DNA from: Clostridia bacterium
GTDB lineage: Bacteria > Bacillota > Clostridia > Oscillospirales > CAG-272
DNA: 6,237 bases
Direction of reading: 5' to 3'
NCBI GenBank assembly: GCA_017466495.1
Contig: JAFTUB010000177.1
Coordinates: 1 to 6,237 of the forward strand
Shown here: positions 1-5,754 of the stretch, one piece after another
Numbering within the stretch: position 1 is the first letter of the stretch
Layout: every line of letters begins with the position of its first letter
Notes under the pieces: generated by a model
Told to the model about the DNA's origin: nothing
The model's database searches: none
What the model saw: only the letters and a program-made list of their open reading frames with translations
Translations under genes and position numbers: made by a program

Positions 1-736
1 CTTCGGTGACACCGTTCCGCGTCACCCGCAGCAGATCCCCGTCAATCGAACACCGTCCCTCCCGCGCCATGCGCCAGATCATCTGCCGATGCAGGAAGGG
101 CTGCGCCGGGGAGCGGGCGCAGAAGCAGTTGAGGGGAACATAATCCACCGGGTCGTGGGGCTTTTCGTCAAAGATCAGCATGGGCACAAACGCCCCGTCA
201 CGCTCAACAAACAGCGTCGTTTCGTCCCCGCCGCGACGAAAGCGATACCGCCGCCCGGCGGCACAGGTATGGATCTCTCCCTCGGTCACGGGCAGAGGGG
301 AAGCGGGGATGGGTCCGCCGAACCCCACGTCGCAGAAATAGCGGACACCCTCAATCTCGATAAAAATCACCCGATGGGCAGGGGGCGAGAGGTGATCGCG
401 GCCAAAGGCAATCCGTCCTACGCCGCACCAGGAACGGAAACCAAGCGCCTCCAGCAAACGCCAGAACAGCCCGTTGAGCTCAAAACAATATCCCCCGCGA
501 CGGCGTCGGATCAGCTTGTCAAAAAGCGCCTCAGTCCCCAGCTCAGGCTCCAGATGGCCGTGGAACACATCCAGATTTTCGAAAGGAATCGCATTCAGCT
601 GACATTCCATCAAAGCGCACAGTGTGGCGAAATCGGCAGACCGCCCGCCGGTGTAGCCGATCCGTTCCAGGTAGGCATCCACATCGGGCAGAGGGGCATA
701 CAGCTCCGCAAGCGGGGAACGCTTTTTCTCTTCCAT
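1..736 (-). CDS. nat: Arylamine N-acetyltransferase (NAT), 3' end beyond window
   Basis: Reading the minus strand from the ATG at 736 gives 245 uninterrupted codons before the window edge. The protein transfers an acetyl or other acyl group from acyl-CoA to an amine, using a cysteine-protease-like triad, and is expected in the cytoplasm. The triad is visible: Cys84 in RRGGYCFELNG, His121 in PPAHRVIF and Asp136 in CDVGFGG. The spacings of 37 and 15 residues fit the family (about 38 and 15 in the Salmonella enzyme). PFENLD near residue 51 is another NAT hallmark. Family members usually have about 250-280 residues, so only a short C-terminal piece should be missing. An AAGGAG ribosome binding site lies at 746-751, 9 bases before the start. 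The gene follows the tRNA-Val terminator with only 22 bases between that hairpin and the ribosome binding site, so no separate promoter is evident. The natural acyl donor and substrate cannot be read from sequence. Family assignment is firm. Confidence 0.93.
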   Translation of the reverse strand, partial: MEEKKRSPLAELYAPLPDVDAYLERIGYTGGRSADFATLCALMECQLNAIPFENLDVFHGHLEPELGTEALFDKLIRRRRGGYCFELNGLFWRLLEALGFRSWCGVGRIAFGRDHLSPPAHRVIFIEIEGVRYFCDVGFGGPIPASPLPVTEGEIHTCAAGRRYRFRRGGDETTLFVERDGAFVPMLIFDEKPHDPVDYVPLNCFCARSPAQPFLHRQMIWRMAREGRCSIDGDLLRVTRNGVTE

Positions 737-745
737 GGACAGGTT

Positions 746-751
746 CTCCTT
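746..751 (-). promoter_or_regulatory. Ribosome binding site of the NAT gene
   Basis: On the minus strand the sequence reads AAGGAG, 9 bases before the ATG at 736. It supports this start over other in-frame options. Confidence 0.8.
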
Positions 752-774
752 TTTTCGGGGATTTCTGAAAATCA

Positions 775-814
775 AAAGCCCGAAAAGCTTGTATCTTCAG
801 GCTTTTCGGGCTTT
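775..814 (-). terminator. Intrinsic terminator of the tRNA-Val gene
   Basis: A perfect 14-bp inverted repeat (775-788 with 801-814, core GCCCGAAAAGC) surrounds a 12-base loop. The hairpin may extend inward by three pairs. Read on the minus strand it starts 2 bases after the tRNA CCA end, and the right arm runs into TTTTGATTTT. The T-rich tail on the minus side and the position make it the terminator of the tRNA transcript. It also lies between the tRNA promoter and the NAT gene, so the NAT gene would depend on readthrough if it has no promoter of its own. Confidence 0.88.
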
Positions 815-816
815 CT

Positions 817-893
817 TGGTGGAGACGAGGGGGCTCGAACCCTTGACCTCTCGGATGTGAACCGAACGCTCTAACCAACTGAGCTACGCCTCC
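817..893 (-). tRNA. tRNA-Val(CAC) with encoded CCA
   Basis: A complete 77-base cloverleaf can be drawn on the minus strand. It has a 7-bp acceptor stem GGAGGCG/CGTCTCC with one G-T pair, then TA. The D arm is GCTC/GAGC with GG in a 9-base loop. The anticodon stem is TTCGG/CCGAG with loop TTCACAT, giving anticodon CAC at 859-857, which reads GTG (valine). The variable loop is AGGTC. The T arm is AAGGG/CCCCT with loop TTCGAGC. Discriminator A and CCA (819-817) are encoded. The second T-stem pair, between 843 and 829, is an A-C mismatch; the other four pairs are standard. A consensus promoter lies directly upstream and an intrinsic terminator directly downstream, so this is a single-gene stable-RNA unit. 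Confidence 0.95.
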
Positions 894-904
894 ATTGCCC
901 GACT

Positions 905-933
905 ATTATACACCCACCGCGGCATTTTGTCAA
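905..933 (-). promoter_or_regulatory. Consensus sigma-A promoter of tRNA-Val
   Basis: On the minus strand TTGACA (933-928) and TATAAT (910-905) are both perfect and separated by exactly 17 bases. Upstream of the -35 box, 934-959 holds two A-tracts (AAAA and seven A's) that resemble an UP element, as expected for a stable-RNA gene. The predicted transcription start is near 898, leaving only about 5 bases before the mature tRNA 5' end at 893. Confidence 0.92.
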
Positions 934-993
934 GTCTTTTCCGCTTTTTTTGAAAAAAACAGGGCAAGTTTTTCTGTGAGGGGTGGTTTGGAC

Positions 994-1021
994 TTGACAC
1001 TTCGGATATTTATGATATAAT
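994..1021 (+). promoter_or_regulatory. Sigma-A promoter with extended -10, for the deacetylase gene
   Basis: TTGACA at 994-999 and TATAAT at 1016-1021 are both perfect, with a 16-base spacer. TG at 1013-1014, one base before the -10 box, makes it an extended -10 promoter. Transcription should start near 1028, giving a leader of about 27 bases before the ATG at 1055. This promoter diverges from the tRNA-Val promoter about 60 bases away. Confidence 0.88.
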
Positions 1022-1041
1022 ATAATGAATACATCTTTTTT

Positions 1042-1046
1042 GGAGG
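1042..1046 (+). promoter_or_regulatory. Ribosome binding site that decides the deacetylase start
   Basis: GGAGG lies 8 bases before the ATG at 1055. The earlier in-frame ATG at 1025 has no ribosome binding site and lies at or upstream of the predicted transcription start, so 1055 is preferred. Confidence 0.85.
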
Positions 1047-1054
1047 CTGCAGCC

Positions 1055-1846
1055 ATGCGCGTGCGAACCAACCTTTACCCCGGCGGCAAGTGCCGGGCTC
1101 TCACCATGAGCTACGATGACGGCCGCATTCATGATCGCCGTTTGATCGAAATTTTCAATCGCTACGGAATCCGCGGTACTTTTCACCTCAATTCCGGCAA
1201 GCTGGACCAGGAGGACTTTGTCACCTCCGCCGAGGTTGCCACTCTCTATGCAGGCCACGAAGTATCGGTGCACACCGTTACGCACCCCTATCTTGAGATC
1301 ACCGCCACCGAGGAGCTGATCTACGAGGTCATGGAGGATCGCCGCGTGCTGGAGTCGCTGTGCGGTTATCCTGTGCGCGGGATGTCCTATCCCTTCGGCA
1401 CCTACAATACCAAGGTAGTGGAACAGCTTCGCGCTCTGGGAATCCGCTACTCCCGCACTACCCAGGCCACCAACAAGCTGTACACGCCGGATGATTTTCT
1501 GGTGTGGCATCCCACCTGCCATCACAAGAATGATATTATGGCCAAGTTGGAGTCCTTCCGCAAGCGTCCCGGTCCCGGCGCGCTCCTTTACATCTGGGGA
1601 CACAGCTATGAGTTTGCCAACCACAACAACTGGGAGCTGATGGAGGAGTTCTGCGCTGCCGCCGGCGGCGACGAGGACACCTGGTATGCCACCAACATTG
1701 AGATCTACGATTACATTACGGCCCAGCGGTCTCTTACCCTGTCGGCCGACCGCACCATGGCGTACAATCCCGCCGCAATTTCGGTTTGGATCGGGATTGA
1801 GGGCGAGCCTGTGGAGTGCAAGCCCGGCGTGGTGACGAAGTTTTAA
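1055..1846 (+). CDS. Polysaccharide deacetylase family protein (NodB/CE4-like)
   Basis: The 263-residue protein has the motif order of the NodB homology (carbohydrate esterase 4) fold. ALTMSYDDG at 16-23 supplies the Asp pair (D21 catalytic base, D22 metal ligand in the family), GTFHLNSG (41-48) follows, HTVTHP at 73-78 supplies the two metal-binding His residues, RGMSYPFGTYN (109-118) matches the substrate-side motif, and LLYIWGHSYEF (177-187) is the C-terminal His motif. Family members remove N- or O-acetyl groups from sugars or peptidoglycan using a metal ion. There is no signal peptide or membrane segment, so a cytoplasmic enzyme acting on a small or intracellular substrate is more likely than a cell-wall enzyme; that is inference. 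Its own extended -10 promoter and a hairpin element just after the stop suggest a monocistronic gene. The family call is confident, the substrate unknown. Confidence 0.88.
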   Translation: MRVRTNLYPGGKCRALTMSYDDGRIHDRRLIEIFNRYGIRGTFHLNSGKLDQEDFVTSAEVATLYAGHEVSVHTVTHPYLEITATEELIYEVMEDRRVLESLCGYPVRGMSYPFGTYNTKVVEQLRALGIRYSRTTQATNKLYTPDDFLVWHPTCHHKNDIMAKLESFRKRPGPGALLYIWGHSYEFANHNNWELMEEFCAAAGGDEDTWYATNIEIYDYITAQRSLTLSADRTMAYNPAAISVWIGIEGEPVECKPGVVTKF

Positions 1847-1847
1847 T

Positions 1848-1901
1848 CGGGGCGCTGCCCCGAACCCCGCCAAGGGAGCCTTTTGAAAAAGGCTCCCTTG
1901 G
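1848..1901. repeat. Two-hairpin intergenic element, possible dispersed repeat or terminator
   Basis: Two inverted repeats follow the deacetylase stop codon by one base. The first is CGGGGC/GCCCCG (1848-1853 with 1857-1862, 3-base loop). The second is CCAAGGGAGCC/GGCTCCCTTGG (1870-1880 with 1891-1901), extended inward by three T-A pairs to 14 bp with a TGAA loop. There is no T-run after either stem on either strand, so it is not a canonical intrinsic terminator, although such a stable hairpin could slow polymerase. The paired-hairpin design resembles extragenic repeats I associate with gut Clostridia. Between it and hisS a lone TATACA (1941-1946) could be a -10 box, but I find no matching -35. 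Confidence 0.6.
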
Positions 1902-1966
1902 AACCCGCGAAAACTTTCCTGCGCGGCTGAGATTACAGTTTATACAAATTTGGAAGGATAAAGACT

Positions 1967-3220
1967 ATGATTCAAAAGATTAAGGGCACCTTTGATATTA
2001 TGCCCGAGGAGATTCCCACCTGGCGGTTTATTGAGGAGACCGCCCGCACTGTAGCTACCCGCTACGGCTTTGACGAGATCCGCACCCCCACCTTTGAAGC
2101 CACCGAGCTTTTCCGCCGGGGCGTGGGCGACACCACCGACGTGGTACAGAAGGAGATGTACACCTTCCTTGACCGCGGCAACGAGGGCCGCTCCATCACC
2201 CTGCGCCCCGAGGGCACCGCGTCCATCGCCCGCGCCATCATTGAGCACGGCCGCTGCTCGGATGCCATGCCCCTCAAGCTCTTCTATATCATCAGCTGCT
2301 TCCGCTGTGAGGCACCCCAGGCAGGCCGCTCCCGTGAGTTCTACCAGTTCGGTACCGAGCTCTACGGCACCGAGACCCCTGCGGCTGACGCCACCAGCAT
2401 TGCTGTGGCCGATGCCCTGCTCCGTGAGCTGGGTCTGCCCAACATCAAGCTGCACATCAACTCCATCGGCTGTCCCGAATGCCGTCCGAACTACCGTGCG
2501 GCGCTGGTGGAGTATTTCTCGGCACATGAAGCCGAGCTCTGCCCCACTTGCCAGGCTCGTCTGAAGACCAATCCCCTGCGCATTCTCGACTGCAAATCCC
2601 CCATCTGCCACAAGATCGCCGAGGGCGCCCCCCGCACCCTGGATCACCTCTGCCCCGCCTGCGCCGATCACCACAAGGGTCTGACCGAGGCGCTGGATGC
2701 TCTGGGCATCACCTACGAGGTGGACACCGCCATCGTCCGCGGTCTGGACTACTACACCCGCACCGTGTTTGAATTCATCGCCGAGGGCATCGGTGCACAG
2801 AGCACCGTCTGCGGCGGCGGCCGTTACGACGGTCTGACCGAACAGATTGGCGGCCCCCGTCTCCCCGGCATCGGCTTCGCCATGGGCATCACCCGCCTGA
2901 TCATGGCCATGGAAGCCGCCGGCATCACCGTCCCCGGCAAGCAGCCCCCGAAGCTGTACATTGCCTCCCTGGGTGCCGCCGCATCCATGAAGGCGCTGCA
3001 GCTGGCCGAGGCTTTGCGCAACGACGGGCTGTATGTAGAGTGCGACCTGGTGGGCCGTTCCCTGAAGGCACAGATGAAATACGCCAACAAGATCGGTGCC
3101 GATTACACCCTCATCCTGGGTGACAACGAGATCGAAACCGGCCGCGCCATGCTCCGCTCCATGAAGGACAGCGCCCAGGAGGAGATCGCCCTGGAAGAGC
3201 TGGCAGAGAAGCTGAAATGA
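1967..3220 (+). CDS. hisS: Histidyl-tRNA synthetase
   Basis: The 417-residue protein charges tRNA-His with histidine using ATP and is a cytoplasmic class II synthetase, normally a homodimer. It starts with the family's IKGTFDIMP. Motif 1 is near 38-54. Motif 2 includes YIISCFRCEAPQAG with R113 and runs to FYQFGTELYG (125-134). The histidine-specific RGLDYYTRTVFEF is at 258-270, GGGRYDGL at 283-290, and motif 3 is GIGFAMGITRLIMAM at 301-315. The anticodon-binding domain fills about 327-417. Six cysteines between 169 and 232 (CPEC, LCPTC, LDC, CPAC region) sit in the insertion domain and recall the cysteine-rich version seen in many Clostridia; metal binding is possible but unproven. Length is normal. 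A GGAAGGA ribosome binding site at 1952-1958 lies 8 bases before the ATG. It overlaps the next gene by four bases and probably heads a unit with aspS. No T-box leader is seen. Confidence 0.97.
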   Translation: MIQKIKGTFDIMPEEIPTWRFIEETARTVATRYGFDEIRTPTFEATELFRRGVGDTTDVVQKEMYTFLDRGNEGRSITLRPEGTASIARAIIEHGRCSDAMPLKLFYIISCFRCEAPQAGRSREFYQFGTELYGTETPAADATSIAVADALLRELGLPNIKLHINSIGCPECRPNYRAALVEYFSAHEAELCPTCQARLKTNPLRILDCKSPICHKIAEGAPRTLDHLCPACADHHKGLTEALDALGITYEVDTAIVRGLDYYTRTVFEFIAEGIGAQSTVCGGGRYDGLTEQIGGPRLPGIGFAMGITRLIMAMEAAGITVPGKQPPKLYIASLGAAASMKALQLAEALRNDGLYVECDLVGRSLKAQMKYANKIGADYTLILGDNEIETGRAMLRSMKDSAQEEIALEELAEKLK

Positions 3221-3597
3221 GCGAGGAGAAATCCTGCACCCTCTCTGAGCTGATGGAGATGCAGCACGCGCTGTTTGAGAAGCACAAGCACGAGTGGCTG
3301 CCCCACGCACCCCAAAGCGGACGGAGCTACCTGCTTTGGAGCGTGGAGGAACTGGGCGAGATGATCGCCATCATCAAAAAGAAGGGGGACAGCGCCATCG
3401 AAGGCAACCCCGCTGTCCGAGCCCACTTTGTCGAAGAGGCCGCCGATGTGCTGATGTACCTCATGGACACCCTCGACTGCTACGGCATCACCGGCGAGGA
3501 TCTGTCGGAAGCCTACGCGGCCAAGTTTGCGCGCAACATGAAGCGCGACTGGAAAGAAAACGACACCATGTACGAGGATATGCCCGCAGAAAAATAA
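3217..3597 (+). CDS. MazG-like nucleotide pyrophosphohydrolase
   Basis: This 126-residue protein belongs to the all-alpha NTP pyrophosphohydrolase superfamily, whose members hydrolyse (d)NTPs to the monophosphate and pyrophosphate, often to clear damaged or non-canonical nucleotides. The metal-binding signature is visible: WSVEELGEM at 41-49 gives the EExxE motif (E44, E45, E48), and FVEEAADVLMYL at 71-82 gives ExxD (E74, D77). The tail KFARNMKRDW (103-112) fits the family's last helix. It is a single-domain form, about half the length of two-domain E. coli MazG. The start ATG overlaps the hisS stop codon as ATGA, with only a weak GAGAA upstream, so translation is probably coupled to hisS. 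Substrate cannot be inferred; a short dUTPase or phosphoribosyl-ATP diphosphatase-like role is less likely from the motifs. The position between two synthetase genes suggests co-expression but not a shared pathway. Confidence 0.85.
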   Translation: MSEEKSCTLSELMEMQHALFEKHKHEWLPHAPQSGRSYLLWSVEELGEMIAIIKKKGDSAIEGNPAVRAHFVEEAADVLMYLMDTLDCYGITGEDLSEAYAAKFARNMKRDWKENDTMYEDMPAEK

Positions 3598-3639
3598 CCC
3601 CCTCCCCGCGGCAGAATGCCAGCCAAGGAAGTGGGGGCA

Positions 3640-3697
3640 CCGGGGGCGAAAACTTCGGCGTCTGAGATGGTTTCGCCCCCGGCCCGCCCGGGCGGGC
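3640..3697. repeat. Overlapping hairpin and GC palindrome upstream of aspS
   Basis: CCGGGGGCGAAA at 3640-3651 pairs perfectly with 3671-3682 around a 19-base loop. The last base of its right arm also begins a 16-bp perfect palindrome at 3682-3697 (core CCCGCCCGGGCGGG). No T-run follows on the plus strand, so this is not a typical terminator. It could be an attenuator-like leader, an mRNA processing or stabilising element between the MazG-like gene and aspS, or an extragenic repeat. No promoter is clear between it and aspS. Confidence 0.5.
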
Positions 3698-3742
3698 GGA
3701 AAAATCAGCGATACCGCAACAAATTCACGAAAAAACAAAAAC

Positions 3743-3747
3743 AGGAG
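3743..3747 (+). promoter_or_regulatory. Ribosome binding site of aspS
   Basis: AGGAG lies 8 bases before the ATG at 3756, inside an A-rich unstructured stretch (3720-3754) that should favour ribosome loading. Confidence 0.85.
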
Positions 3748-3755
3748 AAACAACC

Positions 3756-5546
3756 ATGGCAGAACTGCTTACCAAAACCGACAAACGAACCTGTTACTGC
3801 GCAGAACTGTCGCGCGCCAACCTCGGCCAGACCGTCTGCGTCATGGGCTGGGCACAGCGTCAGCGCGACCTGGGCCAGCTGATCTTCATCGACCTGCGCG
3901 ACCGCACCGGCATCGTGCAGCTCGCCTTCGACGACGCCACCGACCGCGCCGTCTTCGAGAAGGCCTTCACCGTCCGCGCCGAGTTCGTCCTCTGCGCCCA
4001 CGGCGTTGTCCGCGCCCGGGGCGAGGGCGCCGTCAACCCCAATCTCCCCACCGGTGAGATCGAGATCGCCGTCACCGAGCTCAAGATCCTCTCGGCCGCA
4101 CAGACCCCTCCCTTCGAAATTTCCGACAGCGTAAAGGTGGGCGAGAATATCGCCCTCAAGTACCGCTATCTTGACCTGCGCCGTCCCTCTCTCCAGCGCA
4201 ATATGCTCATGCGTCAGGAGATTGCCCGGGTGACCCGCGAGTACTACTACGAGAACGGCTTCATTGAGATCGAGACCCCCATGATGGTCAAGCCCACCCC
4301 CGAGGGTGCCCGTGACTACATCGTGCCCTCCCGTATCCACAATGGCTCCTTCTATGCCCTGCCCCAGTCCCCCCAGATCTACAAGCAGCTGCTGATGCTC
4401 TCGGGCTTCGACCGCTACATTCAGCTTGCCCGCTGCTTCCGTGACGAGGACCTTCGCGCAGACCGCCAGCCCGAGTTCACCCAGATCGACCTGGAGATGT
4501 CCTTCGTCACCGAAGACGATGTCATGGAGATGAACGAGGGCTACGTTGCCCGCCTCTTCAAGGAAGTCCTGGGCGTGGAGATTGCTCTCCCCCTGCCCCG
4601 CCTCACCTTCCGTGACGCCATGGAGCGCTATGGCTCGGATAAGCCCGACACCCGCTTTGGCATGGAGATTCAGAACATCTCCGATCTGGTGGAGAACAGC
4701 GGCTTTGCCGTCTTCTCGGGGGCTGTCAAGGACGGCGGCTCGGTTCGTGCCATCGTGGTCAAGGACGGCGCCGCAAAGCTGACCCGCAAGGAAATCGACA
4801 AGCTCACCGAGCACGCCCGCGGCATCGGCGCCAAGGGCCTGGCCTATGTCCGCTGGGTTGACGAGGCTCCCGCCTGCTCCTTTGCCAAGTTCATGGCTGA
4901 GGGAGAGCTGGAGAACATTCTCGCACGCCTCGACTGCAAGAAGGGCGACGTTGCCCTGATCGTGGCCGACAAGGATAAGGTTACCCTCCCCGTGCTGGGT
5001 GCTCTGCGCCTAAAGGTAGGCAAGCAGCTGGATATGATCCCCGAGGGCTACAACTTCCTGTGGATCACCGAGTTCCCCTTCTTCGAGTGGGACGAGGAGA
5101 GCCAGACCTGGGCTGCCATGCACCATCCCTTCACCATGCCCCTGGACGAGTGCCTGGAGTATATCGACACCGATCCCGGCAAGGTTCGCGCCAAGGCATA
5201 CGACCTGGTGCTCAACGGCGTGGAGATCTCCTCCGGCTCCATCCGCATCACCGACGTGGAGCTGCAGCAGAGAATGTTCCGCCGCCTGGGTCTCTCCGAG
5301 GAGGAGATCGACCGCAAGTTCGGCTTCCTGGTTGACGCATACCGCTACGGCGCACCTCCTCACGGCGGTGCAGCCCTGGGTCTTGACCGCCTGGCCATGA
5401 TCATGTGCGGTGCCGACAGCCTGCGCGATGTGGTGGCCTTCCCCAAGGTTCAGAACGCTTCCGAGCTCATGTCGGGCTGCCCCGCCCCTGCCGATCCCAA
5501 GGCCCTGGGCGAGCTTGGCATCAAGCTGGCCGAAGAAGAGAAATAA
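3756..5546 (+). CDS. aspS: Aspartyl-tRNA synthetase
   Basis: The 596-residue protein is a bacterial-type AspRS, a class II synthetase that charges tRNA-Asp in the cytoplasm. The N-terminal OB-fold anticodon-binding domain covers about 1-110 (MGWAQRQRDLGQLIFIDLRDR at 30-50). The class II core has motif 1 around 168-182 (GFIEIETPMM), motif 2 at 218-250 (FDRYIQLARCFRDEDLRADR and on) and motif 3 near 532-550 (GAPPHGGAALGLDRLAMIM). The bacterial GAD insertion domain lies roughly between 305 and 420. YGSDKPDTRFG (292-302) and MHHPFTMP (455-462) are further signatures. Length matches the bacterial family of about 590. Leu39 in RDLG is the residue associated with tRNA-Asp-specific enzymes, whereas non-discriminating ones such as that of Pseudomonas carry His; this is a hint only. 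It is the last gene of the synthetase cluster, closed by the hairpin at 5558. Confidence 0.97.
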   Translation: MAELLTKTDKRTCYCAELSRANLGQTVCVMGWAQRQRDLGQLIFIDLRDRTGIVQLAFDDATDRAVFEKAFTVRAEFVLCAHGVVRARGEGAVNPNLPTGEIEIAVTELKILSAAQTPPFEISDSVKVGENIALKYRYLDLRRPSLQRNMLMRQEIARVTREYYYENGFIEIETPMMVKPTPEGARDYIVPSRIHNGSFYALPQSPQIYKQLLMLSGFDRYIQLARCFRDEDLRADRQPEFTQIDLEMSFVTEDDVMEMNEGYVARLFKEVLGVEIALPLPRLTFRDAMERYGSDKPDTRFGMEIQNISDLVENSGFAVFSGAVKDGGSVRAIVVKDGAAKLTRKEIDKLTEHARGIGAKGLAYVRWVDEAPACSFAKFMAEGELENILARLDCKKGDVALIVADKDKVTLPVLGALRLKVGKQLDMIPEGYNFLWITEFPFFEWDEESQTWAAMHHPFTMPLDECLEYIDTDPGKVRAKAYDLVLNGVEISSGSIRITDVELQQRMFRRLGLSEEEIDRKFGFLVDAYRYGAPPHGGAALGLDRLAMIMCGADSLRDVVAFPKVQNASELMSGCPAPADPKALGELGIKLAEEEK

Positions 5547-5557
5547 TCCCGATCCCC

Positions 5558-5594
5558 AGCCCGGCCGGTGCGCTGCACCGGCCGGGCTTTTTCT
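5558..5594 (+). terminator. Intrinsic terminator after aspS
   Basis: A perfect inverted repeat of 13-14 bp, AGCCCGGCCGGTGC (5558-5571) with 5575-5588, has a tight GCT-centred loop. It is followed by five T's (5588-5592, the first in the stem) and TCT. It starts 11 bases after the aspS stop codon and separates the synthetase unit from the MazF gene. Confidence 0.93.
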
Positions 5595-5633
5595 CTCCGC
5601 ACCAAAACTCGACAAAATCATATCCTGTCGTTA

Positions 5634-5651
5634 GGGGGGCTGAAGCTCCCC
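5634..5651. repeat. Short G/C hairpin in the aspS-mazF spacer
   Basis: GGGGGGC (5634-5640) pairs with GCTCCCC (5645-5651) around a TGAA loop, with one G-T pair. No T-run follows on the plus strand. It may be a remnant of an intergenic repeat or a leader structure; I cannot assign a function. Confidence 0.4.
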
Positions 5652-5671
5652 CAAAAAATCCCACACAAAAA

Positions 5672-5736
5672 TCGCTCTGCACATGATTAAAGCCGCCCCC
5701 CTCGCGGGTAAACTATAGGCAGCGAGTACAGAGCGA
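5672..5736. promoter_or_regulatory. Nested inverted repeats directly upstream of mazF
   Basis: TCGCTCTG (5672-5679) pairs with CAGAGCGA (5729-5736). Inside it CTCGC (5701-5705) pairs with GCGAG (5722-5726). The right arm ends 2 bases before the mazF ribosome binding site. The inner loop contains TATAGG (5714-5719), a possible weak -10 box, though I find no -35 at the right distance. It could be an operator over a weak promoter or a leader structure limiting translation. Both are inference from position. Confidence 0.35.
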
Positions 5737-5738
5737 AA

Positions 5739-5746
5739 AGGAAGGG
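5739..5746 (+). promoter_or_regulatory. Ribosome binding site of mazF
   Basis: AGGAAGGG ends 8 bases before the ATG at 5755, which fixes the start and agrees with the usual N-terminus of the family (MxVKRGD). Confidence 0.8.
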
Positions 5747-5754
5747 TAACGCAG

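Noticed and set aside
89..874. A 261-codon plus-strand ORF
   Set aside because: It is antisense to the NAT gene and runs through the tRNA and its terminator; its translation has no recognisable motif, while the minus strand gives a clear NAT with all three catalytic residues.
945..959. Seven T's, G, seven A's as a possible terminator stem
   Set aside because: It lies between two divergent promoters where no transcript needs to end, and the stem would be only A-T pairs; it is better explained as an A-tract upstream element.
1025..1054. An earlier in-frame ATG for the deacetylase gene
   Set aside because: It lies at or before the predicted transcription start and has no ribosome binding site, while the ATG at 1055 has GGAGG at ideal spacing.
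1010..1873. A 287-codon minus-strand ORF opposite the deacetylase
   Set aside because: Antisense shadow that overlaps the deacetylase promoter and the downstream hairpin element; no recognisable motif.
1898..1909. TTGGAACCCGCG before hisS looks like the T-box word TGGNACCGCG
   Set aside because: It has an extra C and is part of the hairpin element. There is no room or structure for a T-box stem I and no following terminator, so it is chance resemblance.
1940..3310. A 456-codon minus-strand ORF opposite hisS
   Set aside because: Long antisense frames are common opposite GC-rich, codon-biased genes. The translation is low-complexity and unrecognisable, whereas the plus strand encodes a full HisRS.
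3705..4814. A 369-codon minus-strand ORF opposite aspS
   Set aside because: Shadow of the codon bias of aspS; no family resemblance and no supporting upstream signals, and the plus strand is a complete AspRS.
5683..5718. An 11-codon ORF upstream of mazF as a possible antitoxin or leader peptide
   Set aside because: It is far too short for an antitoxin and has no ribosome binding site; such a short frame is expected by chance.
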